Part shown: one piece after another, positions 1 to 6,017 of the stretch | Layout of the letters: each line of letters opens with the position of its first letter | Position numbering within the stretch: position 1 is the stretch's first letter | From: Planctomycetota bacterium | Lineage (GTDB): Bacteria > Planctomycetota > Planctomycetia > Gemmatales > Gemmataceae | Direction of reading: 5' to 3' | Length of the DNA stretch: 6,017 bases | Assembly (NCBI GenBank): GCA_018970845.1 | Contig: JAGWVO010000236.1 | Coordinates: forward strand, 1-6,017 | The notes under the pieces: generated by a model | Told to the model about the DNA's origin: nothing | What the model saw: the letters and a program-made list of their open reading frames with translations, nothing else | The model's database searches: none | Translations under genes and position numbers: made by a program

Positions 1-411
1 CTTGTCGAGGGGTTGGCCGGGCGGTTCCCCGGCATGGAACTGGATGCCGGGGAGGTTCTCCTGGGTGCCGCCATCCATGACCTTGGCAAGGTGGCCCACC
101 CGGAGGAATTGTTCCAACCGGGAACCCTGCATGAGGAATCGGGCGCGGCATTGCTCATTTCGCTCGGCCTTGAACCACGGTTCGCGCGCTTCGCGCGCAC
201 CCATGGGAACTGGCGGGACAAATCCAACAGCCTCGAAGACCTGCTGGTCGCGCTTGCCGACATAACCTGGAAGGGCGAGCGCAACGGGGAGTTGGAAGAC
301 TTGGTTTGCAAGAAAATATCGCAGTCCCACCATTTGGACGCGTGGAAGGCGTGGTCCGACCTTGACGCGATTCTCACGGGAATCGCGGAAAGGATATCCA
401 CGGTGGCCTGA
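1..411 (+). CDS. HD-domain phosphohydrolase, C-terminal part (5' end outside window)
   Basis: The reading frame is open from base 1 to a TGA at 409-411 and gives 136 visible residues. TTG at 13-15 is a possible start codon, but the frame is already open before it and the domain would be incomplete, so the true start lies to the left. Numbering from base 1, the core HD signature is IHDLGK with His26-Asp27 and Lys30, followed by His44 (HEESG), His68 (RTHGNW) and Asp87 (LADITWKG). This order of metal-binding His/Asp residues fits HD/HDIG metal-dependent phosphohydrolases. The first conserved His of the superfamily should lie just upstream and is not visible. The family hydrolyses phosphate esters of nucleotides or second messengers; the substrate here cannot be told. 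No signal peptide or membrane segment is seen in the visible part, so a cytoplasmic enzyme is likely. It converges on the HEAT gene and shows no sign of sharing its operon. Confidence 0.8.
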   Translation, partial: LVEGLAGRFPGMELDAGEVLLGAAIHDLGKVAHPEELFQPGTLHEESGAALLISLGLEPRFARFARTHGNWRDKSNSLEDLLVALADITWKGERNGELEDLVCKKISQSHHLDAWKAWSDLDAILTGIAERISTVA

Positions 412-417
412 GGCCCG

Positions 418-2517
418 CTACTTGCGCGTGGCCGCCTCGACCCGGCCCAAAACGGTGACGGCCGTGCCGTTGACGAGAGGTGATTTCTCGTTGTCCGCCG
501 ACGCGAGTTTCCTGATGGCGGGTATGGCGTCCTTGGCTTCCGCCCCCATCGCGTCGAACACGAGGAGGGCGAAGAACCTGGCGCCGATTTGGGGCCTCGC
601 GATGAGTTTCTCCATTTCCGGAATGGCCATGGGGCCCATGGCGGCGATCGCGTTGACCACGGCCTGGTTGTGCCTGGCCTTGAGAAAGGCGGCCGTGAAG
701 TTGTCGATGGTGTCCGTGGGAGGATTGACGGCCTCGCCGACATGGTTGAGCAGGTCGGGCACGAGCGGTATGCCTTCCTTGCCCATGGCGCCCGCGGCCT
801 TGATCGCTCCTTCGAGGATGGCCGCGGTCCGTTGTTCGGGTCCCAGCACGCGGCGCAGTGTGGGAATGGCGGGCGCCGCCTTGGGGCCCGACTTCGCGAG
901 GAAATCGAGCCAGGCCAGGGCGAGTGGTTCCTTGGCCGGACTGGAAACGGCGCCAAGCAGGCCTTGTTGCATCTTGGCCAAGGTGGCCGCCTGGCGGTCC
1001 GGTTGCGACATGAGGGCCAGGCCGGCCTGAACCATGACGGACCTGTCGGCGTCATCCAAGGCTTCCACGGCCTTGGCCGCCAGGGGTTTCGCGTCGGGGC
1101 CCAAGGCGGCGGCGATGGAAAAGACCTTGGCGCGGACTTGCGGCGGCTTGCCCGAAAGCATCGATTCAAGGACTTTCAGGTCTTCCGGCGTGCCGGGCGG
1201 TGGCACCATCGAATCGATGCCGGAACTCGCGGCCTTGGAAACCACGGGGTCGGCATCACCAACCGATTCCAGAAGCGCCGCGAGAGATTTTGCATCCCTG
1301 CTGATTTTGGCCAAGGCCACCACGGAGGCGCCCCGCACGGCGGCGTTGCTGGAGGCAAGGCCGTCCCGCACGGCGCCGATTTCCGGTTCGGCCGCCTTGC
1401 CGATCATGCCCATGGCGGAAATGGCGGCGGCCATGAGCGCTGGACTGGAAGGCGCCTTGGCCAGTTTGGCCAGCGCGACGAGCGCCGGCTTGGCCTGTTC
1501 ACCGAGCGAACCGGCCAGCCCGCAGGCCCTGGACCTCGATTCATCACCTCCCTGTCCCAGCGACTTGATGATCGCGGGAAGGTCGGTGGATTCGATTTTT
1601 CCAAACGATCCCAACTCGGCGGCGGAGGTTTCCCGGATGTCGGCCTGGGCCGAGTCCAGCGCCACCAGGAGCGCCGATAGGGCTTCCGCCCGGTTGGATT
1701 TCCTGAACTGGCTGATCATCCGGATCCCGGCGGCGGCCACCTTGGGATTCGCGTCGGCAACGAATTTCCTCGCCAGGTCCATGCCGTTTTTCGGGTCGAT
1801 CTTTCCCTGGGACAGCGCCTCGGCGACCACCGGCCTGAGTTCAACCGCCTTGGTATCCGACTCCAGTGCGAACACGGTGACGAGGTTGTCGGGGAGCGGC
1901 GAGAGGTTCTTGAACCAGCCGGCGATCCTTTCGCGCACTTCCGGCCCGGTGGATGCCTTGCCGGCCACGGAGAATGCCTTTCGGACATAGCCCGCCGGGC
2001 AGGGTTTCAGGCTTTCCAAGGTGTCGACGCAGGCGAGGACGACCTTCTTGTCGGGATCATCCATCATCTTGATGAGATCGGCATCCTCGGCGGGCTTGTC
2101 CGCCAGGTGGGCTCCCAGGGCGCTGGCGACCGCGGCGCGCGTGGCCGGCTTGGGATCGGCGGCGTACTGACGGCAGAGTGCCAGAAATGGCGCCGTCATG
2201 GCCGGTTCCTTGGTTGTCGCCAGTCGGGTGGCCATGGCGATGTTGCCTGAAACCAGCGCATCCTTGAGGCTTGTCTCGAACTTGGAACTGGCCTGTTCCG
2301 TCTTGCGCGCCTTGAGCTTGGCCTTGGCGGCGGCGGTATCCTTGGGAACCTCGGGTTCCTTGAGCTTGGTGACGACGGGCTTCGGGTCGGCCATCCCCGA
2401 ACCGAAGAATATGGCCACGGCCACGATCATCCCCAAAAAGGCCCCGCCGATCGCCAGGATCACCGTGGGAATGCCCTTGGATTTGCCGTCCGGCTGATGG
2501 GTTTGGGAAACTGGCAT
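418..2517 (-). CDS. Membrane-anchored HEAT-repeat protein
   Basis: This gene encodes 699 residues, from ATG at 2515-2517 to TAG at 418-420. The start is well constrained: upstream in frame there is a stop at 2548-2550 and no other start codon between. A short Lys-containing N-terminus (K12, K14) precedes a hydrophobic segment at about residues 17-38, predicted as a single membrane anchor with the N-terminus inside and the bulk outside the cytoplasm. A Lys/Ala/Pro-rich stalk follows (about 44-75). From about residue 85 to the end come successive paired helices with HEAT-like spacing, for example 148-170, 247-271, 280-306, 313-352, 361-405 and 461-500, with recurring A-x-x-A-L-x-x-L and D-x-x-V/A-R patterns. 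HEAT solenoids are protein-binding scaffolds, and no catalytic motif is seen. It is the last gene of the minus-strand cluster, 37 bases after DUF1501. Its Shine-Dalgarno is poor (only GACGAG directly next to the ATG), suggesting weak or coupled translation. Partner and function are unknown. Confidence 0.88.
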   Translation of the reverse strand: MPVSQTHQPDGKSKGIPTVILAIGGAFLGMIVAVAIFFGSGMADPKPVVTKLKEPEVPKDTAAAKAKLKARKTEQASSKFETSLKDALVSGNIAMATRLATTKEPAMTAPFLALCRQYAADPKPATRAAVASALGAHLADKPAEDADLIKMMDDPDKKVVLACVDTLESLKPCPAGYVRKAFSVAGKASTGPEVRERIAGWFKNLSPLPDNLVTVFALESDTKAVELRPVVAEALSQGKIDPKNGMDLARKFVADANPKVAAAGIRMISQFRKSNRAEALSALLVALDSAQADIRETSAAELGSFGKIESTDLPAIIKSLGQGGDESRSRACGLAGSLGEQAKPALVALAKLAKAPSSPALMAAAISAMGMIGKAAEPEIGAVRDGLASSNAAVRGASVVALAKISRDAKSLAALLESVGDADPVVSKAASSGIDSMVPPPGTPEDLKVLESMLSGKPPQVRAKVFSIAAALGPDAKPLAAKAVEALDDADRSVMVQAGLALMSQPDRQAATLAKMQQGLLGAVSSPAKEPLALAWLDFLAKSGPKAAPAIPTLRRVLGPEQRTAAILEGAIKAAGAMGKEGIPLVPDLLNHVGEAVNPPTDTIDNFTAAFLKARHNQAVVNAIAAMGPMAIPEMEKLIARPQIGARFFALLVFDAMGAEAKDAIPAIRKLASADNEKSPLVNGTAVTVLGRVEAATRK

Positions 2518-2554
2518 CTCGTCACTCGCGCGGAAATGGAATGTGATTCACGAC
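2518..2554. other. Short gap between the DUF1501 and HEAT genes
   Basis: This 37-base spacer contains no convincing hairpin with a T-run and no strong Shine-Dalgarno for the HEAT gene, whose ATG follows directly. Nothing in it argues against read-through from DUF1501 into the HEAT gene, so the two are probably co-transcribed. Confidence 0.5.
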
Positions 2555-3964
2555 TCAGGCCATCAACTCATGAACCACTTTCCCATGGATGTCGGTGAGG
2601 CGGAAGTCCCTGCCGGCATGACGGTAGGTGAGCCTCTCGTGGTCGAGTCCGAGGAGGTGGAGGATGGTGGCATGCAGGTCGTGGATGTGAACCTTCCCCT
2701 CGCGGGCGAAAAATCCGTATTCGTCGGTGGCGCCGTGGGAGAATCCGCCCTTCACGCCGCCACCCGCCAGCCACATGGTGAATCCGTCGGGGTTGTGGTC
2801 CCGGCCGTCGTTTCCTTGGGCAGTCGGCGTGCGGCCAAATTCGCCTCCCCACCAAACCAATGTGTCCTGGAGAAGCCCGCGGGCCTTGAGGTCGCCCAGG
2901 AGCGCCGCGATCGGTTGGTCGACCTCCCGAGCGTTCTTCTCGTGCCCCTTCTTCAGGTCGCCGTGCTGGTCCCATTGAACGAAGGCGTCGCTGTGCGTCA
3001 CCTGAACGAAGCGAACTCCGTTCTCCAGCATCCGCCGCGCCAGCAGGCATTGCCGGCCGAAGTTCTCCGTGACGGGATTTCCAATCCCGTAGCGCTGGAG
3101 CGTTTGCCGCGACTCGCCAGAAATATCCTGAACCCTGGGCATTTCGGCCTGCATCCGGAAGGCAAGCTCGAAGGAGGCGATCCTTCCCTCCAGCGCGAGG
3201 TCAGGGCCCGTCAGCCTGCCGAACTCTGAGTTTGCCTCGCGAAGCGCGGCGAGTTGAAGTTGCTGGAGCCGGGTGGCCTGTTCGGGATTCCGGATATACC
3301 TCACCGTCGCCTGGTCGGCAGGCACGGTCGCGTTCCCCAGCGGGGTTCCCTGATAAGCCGCGGGGAGAAAGGCGCTGCTCCAGTTCGTGACTCCGCCATG
3401 GGCCAGCGTCGGACAGATGGTGACGAAGCCGGGCAGGGAATCGTTCTCGCTCCCCAGGCCGTAGCTGACCCAGGAACCGATGGACGGCCTGACAAAGCTG
3501 TCGCTGCCGGTGTGGATTTTCATCACGGCGCCGCCATGCGCGGCGTTGGTGCCATGCATGCCATGGACGAAGCAGATGTCGTCAACGAACTGGGCCACAT
3601 TCGGGAACAGTTCGCTGACATGGTGCCCGCATTGGCCATGCTGCCGGAATTTCCAGTGGGACTTCAGCAGGTTGTTGGTGGGCGCGAATTGGACGCGGGG
3701 TTTTTCGTGGGGGTAGGGCTTTCCATGGTCGCGCTCCAGGAGCGGCTTGTGCTCGAAGGTGTCGACTTGGGATGGCCCGCCTTTCATGAAAAGGAAAACC
3801 ACCCTCTTGGCCTTGGGTTCAAAATGGGCGTCCTTGGGTTCGAGGGGGTTGGTTAAGGCGCGCGCGTCGGCCCTTGATTCGCGCGCCAGCAAGCCGGCCA
3901 AAGCGATCGACCCGAATCCCACGGCGTTTGTCTCGAGGGCCTTGCGCCGGGTTGGCAGGTTCAT
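2555..3964 (-). CDS. DUF1501 family secreted protein (alkaline-phosphatase-like fold)
   Basis: ATG at 3962-3964 to TGA at 2555-2557 gives 469 residues, a usual length for the family. A TTG at 3977-3979 would add five residues, but the ATG is preferred: GAGG lies 9 bases upstream, and the signal then starts naturally as MNLPTRRKAL. Arg6-Arg7 followed by a hydrophobic stretch ending near residue 30 resembles a twin-arginine export signal, though the usual F/L positions after RR are imperfect. Family hallmarks, in order, are RVVFLFMKGGPSQVDTF (about 54-70), VHGMHGTNAAHGG (133-145), RPSIGSWVSYGLG (159-171), WWGGEFGRTP (371-380), GRDHNPDGFTMWLAGGG (387-403), GATDEYGF (411-418), HIHDLHATILHLLGL (426-440) and GRDFRLTDIHG (451-461). 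DUF1501 is placed near alkaline phosphatases and sulfatases by fold. The conserved His/Asp/Glu residues could bind metal, but the reaction and substrate are unknown. No C-x-P/A-x-R formylglycine motif is visible. It is encoded directly after its usual PSCyt2/PSD1 partner. Confidence 0.95.
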   Translation of the reverse strand: MNLPTRRKALETNAVGFGSIALAGLLARESRADARALTNPLEPKDAHFEPKAKRVVFLFMKGGPSQVDTFEHKPLLERDHGKPYPHEKPRVQFAPTNNLLKSHWKFRQHGQCGHHVSELFPNVAQFVDDICFVHGMHGTNAAHGGAVMKIHTGSDSFVRPSIGSWVSYGLGSENDSLPGFVTICPTLAHGGVTNWSSAFLPAAYQGTPLGNATVPADQATVRYIRNPEQATRLQQLQLAALREANSEFGRLTGPDLALEGRIASFELAFRMQAEMPRVQDISGESRQTLQRYGIGNPVTENFGRQCLLARRMLENGVRFVQVTHSDAFVQWDQHGDLKKGHEKNAREVDQPIAALLGDLKARGLLQDTLVWWGGEFGRTPTAQGNDGRDHNPDGFTMWLAGGGVKGGFSHGATDEYGFFAREGKVHIHDLHATILHLLGLDHERLTYRHAGRDFRLTDIHGKVVHELMA

Positions 3965-3969
3965 GGTCG

Positions 3970-3977
3970 CTTTCCTC
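3970..3977 (-). promoter_or_regulatory. Ribosome binding site of the DUF1501 gene, overlapping the upstream stop codon
   Basis: Read on the minus strand this is GAGGAAAG, with GAGG at 3977-3974 and 9 bases between it and the ATG at 3964-3962. The first two bases of the motif are the last two of the TGA stop (3978-3976) of the PSCyt2/PSD1 gene. This decides the start of DUF1501 in favour of the ATG over the TTG at 3979. It also suggests that ribosomes finishing the upstream gene can reload on the downstream one, keeping the two products in proportion. Confidence 0.75.
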
Positions 3978-6017
3978 AACGGATGGTCACGAACTCGTTG
4001 GACGAGAGGAGTATTTGCGCGAATCCGGCCAAGGCCGCGGTTTGGTCAGGGCTTCCCGAGTTTGCCGCCTCCTTGATGAACGCCTTGGCCCGTTCGGATT
4101 CACGGGATGTTGGCATCCTGCCCAGGGCCAACTCGTGCATCCTCCGGATTTGTCCGTCGGTGTCGGCCGCCTCGGCGGCGGCCCGCTTCGCGAGCGCCTT
4201 GGAACATTGCAGGACGAGGGGACTGTTGAGAAAGAACAGGGCTTGCGTGGCGATGGTTGTGGTCGCCCGGTCTCCATTGGCGACGCTGGCATCGGTTCCG
4301 TCGAAAAGCTGGACAACATCGTAAAGGTTGTTGCGCACAACGGGCAGGTACAGGCTGCGCCTCGGGAAATCGTACTTGGTCAGGTCCCTTGAGGTGTGGT
4401 TGAAGAAGAATTCCCGGTTCTTGACGGTCAGCAGAGAACCGCCCATCGTTTTGTCGAGCAATCCCGAAACTTCAAGCATGGAATCGCGGATCGCCTCGGC
4501 CTCCATCCGCCTGGGGATCCATCTCGACCATAACCTCCCCGAGGGATCGAGCCTGGCCTGGTCCGGCGACATCGCCGTCGACCTTCGGTAGGTCTCGCTG
4601 GTGAGGATGATCCTGTGAAGTTTCTTGAGCGACCACCCGTTCCGGATGAACTCCGCCGCGAGCCAATCAAGCAACTCGGGATTGGTCGGTTTTTCTCCCA
4701 GCAAGCCGAAATTATCCACCGAGGGAACGATCCCCGAGCCAAAGTGCCAGCGCCAGACCCGGTTCACGATCACGCGCGCCGTTAGCGGATTTTGGTCCGA
4801 TGCGAGCCACTCGGCCAATTCAATCCTGCCGCTGGTTTTTTCCGGGAAAGGTTTGCCCCATTGGCGTGACAGCACCTTGGGCACGCCCCTGGGCACCACG
4901 GCGCCAAGCCTCTCGGTGCTGCCCCGCAAATGGATCGCCAGGTTCACCGGTGACGAATCAGCCACTCCCATGGCGCTGGGAAGTTCCGGCGAGGCCTTTT
5001 CCAATTCCGACAGGGCCGAGCGGAGTCGGGCCAATTCCTCCCGCTGGCCGGCGTCCAGGCGGGTTTCAACCTCCTTGGCGGCTGGCTTTGATTCCCCCGG
5101 CAGCTTGCCTTCGCCCCGCAGGCGCGCGCCTTGGCGGGCGATGAAATCCTCGACCGTGGCCTTCGCCTTGCCGACTTTGGCCTGGTGCTCGGAATGCCTG
5201 CGGGCTTCCTCGGGATTGGGAATCTCGTTCTCGTGCCACTTGGCGATGGTCTTCAGGTCGTCCATCGTCTTGGTGCTTTTGAAGATCCCCGCCATCGCGT
5301 AATAATCCGCGGTGCTCACCGGGTCGAACTTGTGGTCGTGGCAGCGGGCGCACCCGAGTGTCATTCCAAGAAACGCTTTTCCCGTGGTTTCGACCTGCTC
5401 GTCGATGATGTCCATCTCGAGTTTTTTCTTGTCGACTTCCGCCAGCACCTTGGGGCCGATCGCGAGGAAGCCGGTGGCCACGAGCATGCGGTGCCTTTCG
5501 GCCTGTCCGCCGGCTTCCAGCAGGTCGCCAGCCACCTGTTCCCGGATGAACTGGTTGAACGGCATGTCGGAGTTGAGGGCGCCAATCACATAGTCGCGGT
5601 AGCGCCACGCGTTTCCGTGGGCGACATTCTCGTCAAGTCCGTTGGAATCGGCGTACCTGGCCACATCAAGCCAGTGGCGGCCCCAGCGTTCGCCATAGGC
5701 GGTGCTTGCCAGCAAGCGGTCCACCAAACCTGGCCACGCTTCTGCTGATCGGTCAGCCAGGAACGCGTTGATCGCCTCCGGGCTGGGCGGCAGGCCCGTC
5801 AAGCCAATCGTGGCGCGCCGCACCAAGCTGGCGGCATCGGCCGTTACCGATGGTTTCAATCCATCCTTCAGCAGCCTTTGATTGACCAGTTCATCGACGG
5901 GTTGGCTCTTGCCGGGAGGAGTAACCTTCCTCAGCGGCTGAAAGGCCCAATGACCTCCCTCATGGGCGCGCGCGGTCCCCACCGATGGGAAACTGGCTCC
6001 GGCCTTGATCCATCGGG
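3976..6017 (-). CDS. PSCyt1 remnant-PSCyt2 (DUF1549)-PSD1 (DUF1553) protein (5' end outside window)
   Basis: The frame ends at TGA 3976-3978 and is open to the right edge, giving 679 visible residues. GTG at 5980-5982 is not the real start: the codons before it read RWIKAGASFPS, matching the characteristic end of a planctomycete cytochrome c domain (PSCyt1), and no signal peptide follows the GTG. Numbering from the first full codon at 6015, a linker with HWAFQPL (22-28) precedes DUF1549 (about 41-250), with RRATIGLTGLPPS, YGERWGRHWLDVARYADSNG and the heme-type motif C222-A-R-C225-H226 followed by DHKFDP. A charged, probably helical linker (about 260-345) leads to DUF1553 (about 393-655), with LAEWLASDQNPLTARVIVNR, a WHFG motif, RRSLYLPVVRNNLYD and LFDGTDASVANGDR. 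The protein is likely exported and binds c-type heme. Its reaction is unknown; electron transfer or oxidative attack on extracellular polymers is only a suggestion. It is the first visible gene of the cluster, and its promoter is not in the window. Confidence 0.93.
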   Translation of the reverse strand, partial: RWIKAGASFPSVGTARAHEGGHWAFQPLRKVTPPGKSQPVDELVNQRLLKDGLKPSVTADAASLVRRATIGLTGLPPSPEAINAFLADRSAEAWPGLVDRLLASTAYGERWGRHWLDVARYADSNGLDENVAHGNAWRYRDYVIGALNSDMPFNQFIREQVAGDLLEAGGQAERHRMLVATGFLAIGPKVLAEVDKKKLEMDIIDEQVETTGKAFLGMTLGCARCHDHKFDPVSTADYYAMAGIFKSTKTMDDLKTIAKWHENEIPNPEEARRHSEHQAKVGKAKATVEDFIARQGARLRGEGKLPGESKPAAKEVETRLDAGQREELARLRSALSELEKASPELPSAMGVADSSPVNLAIHLRGSTERLGAVVPRGVPKVLSRQWGKPFPEKTSGRIELAEWLASDQNPLTARVIVNRVWRWHFGSGIVPSVDNFGLLGEKPTNPELLDWLAAEFIRNGWSLKKLHRIILTSETYRRSTAMSPDQARLDPSGRLWSRWIPRRMEAEAIRDSMLEVSGLLDKTMGGSLLTVKNREFFFNHTSRDLTKYDFPRRSLYLPVVRNNLYDVVQLFDGTDASVANGDRATTTIATQALFFLNSPLVLQCSKALAKRAAAEAADTDGQIRRMHELALGRMPTSRESERAKAFIKEAANSGSPDQTAALAGFAQILLSSNEFVTIR
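5338..5352 (-). other. CxxCH c-type heme attachment motif in the DUF1549 domain
   Basis: The five codons read C-A-R-C-H and are followed by DHKFDPVSTADYYA, the conserved end of the DUF1549 (PSCyt2) domain. CxxCH is the covalent heme-binding signature of c-type cytochromes, with the His as axial ligand. Heme is attached outside the cytoplasm, which supports export of this protein. It is the only CxxCH in the visible part; a second would be expected in the PSCyt1 domain to the right of the window. Confidence 0.8.

Noticed and set aside
13..15. TTG as the start of the HD-domain gene
   Set aside because: The frame is open to base 1, and the domain's first metal-binding His should lie further upstream, so this is an internal codon of a truncated gene.
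405..415. GGCC-TGA-GGCC inverted repeat over the HD gene's stop codon, as a possible terminator
   Set aside because: The stem is only four base pairs with a three-base loop and no T-run on either strand. GGCC is very common in this GC-rich sequence.
362..1030. A 222-codon plus-strand open frame overlapping the end of the HD gene and the HEAT gene
   Set aside because: It overlaps two supported genes in other frames and its translation is a low-complexity Ala/Ser/Met mix. It is a shadow frame.
974..1480. Recurrent CTTGGCCAAG-like words, as a possible DNA repeat or binding site
   Set aside because: They are irregularly spaced and follow from repeated Ala-Lys-Leu-Ala codons in the HEAT helices, so they reflect protein repetition rather than a regulatory element.
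589..1680. A 363-codon open frame on the plus strand, antisense to the HEAT gene
   Set aside because: Its translation is rich in Gly, Arg and His with no recognisable domain, as expected from the complement of a GC-rich, Ala/Lys/Leu-rich gene. The minus-strand frame has clear HEAT periodicity.
1034..1990. A 318-codon plus-strand open frame within the HEAT gene
   Set aside because: It is dominated by Ser and Ala, has no domain or convincing start signal, and is fully covered by the well-supported minus-strand gene.
3977..3979. TTG as the start of the DUF1501 gene
   Set aside because: It lies within the Shine-Dalgarno/stop overlap. The ATG at 3962-3964 has good spacing to GAGG and begins directly at the twin-arginine-like signal.
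5131..5748. A 205-codon plus-strand open frame antisense to the DUF1549 domain
   Set aside because: The opposite strand encodes unmistakable conserved DUF1549 motifs; the antisense translation shows none.

Overview
The window is GC-rich and looks like chromosomal DNA from a PVC-group bacterium (Planctomycetota or Verrucomicrobiota). The reason is gene content: the minus strand carries a PSCyt1 remnant-PSCyt2 (DUF1549)-PSD1 (DUF1553) protein followed directly by a DUF1501 protein. This pairing is hugely expanded in those phyla and uncommon elsewhere. The sequence alone does not decide which phylum. No mobile element, RNA gene, CRISPR array or long non-coding stretch was seen; the window is almost entirely coding.

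Layout. (1) Positions 1-411, plus strand: the C-terminal part of an HD-domain metal-dependent phosphohydrolase, cut off by the window's left edge. (2) Positions 418-2517, minus strand: a 699-residue protein with one N-terminal membrane anchor followed by a long HEAT-like alpha-solenoid. It converges on the HD gene with only 6 bases between the two stop codons. (3) Positions 2555-3964, minus strand: a DUF1501 protein with a twin-arginine-like export signal. (4) Positions 3976-6017, minus strand: the PSCyt2/PSD1 protein, which runs off the right edge. An apparent GTG start at 5982 is internal, because the frame stays open to the window end and encodes the typical tail of a PSCyt1 cytochrome domain.

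The three minus-strand genes are read in the order PSCyt-PSD1, DUF1501, HEAT with gaps of 11 and 37 bases, so they are probably one transcript whose promoter lies beyond position 6017. All three products appear to be exported or membrane-anchored: a c-type-heme protein, an alkaline-phosphatase-like-fold protein and a solenoid scaffold. A joint role at the cell envelope, possibly in handling complex extracellular substrates, is an inference; no function has been securely established for these families. The HD gene is on the other strand and is probably unrelated. The window is a good example of a widespread but uncharacterised PVC cassette rather than a clearly new system.
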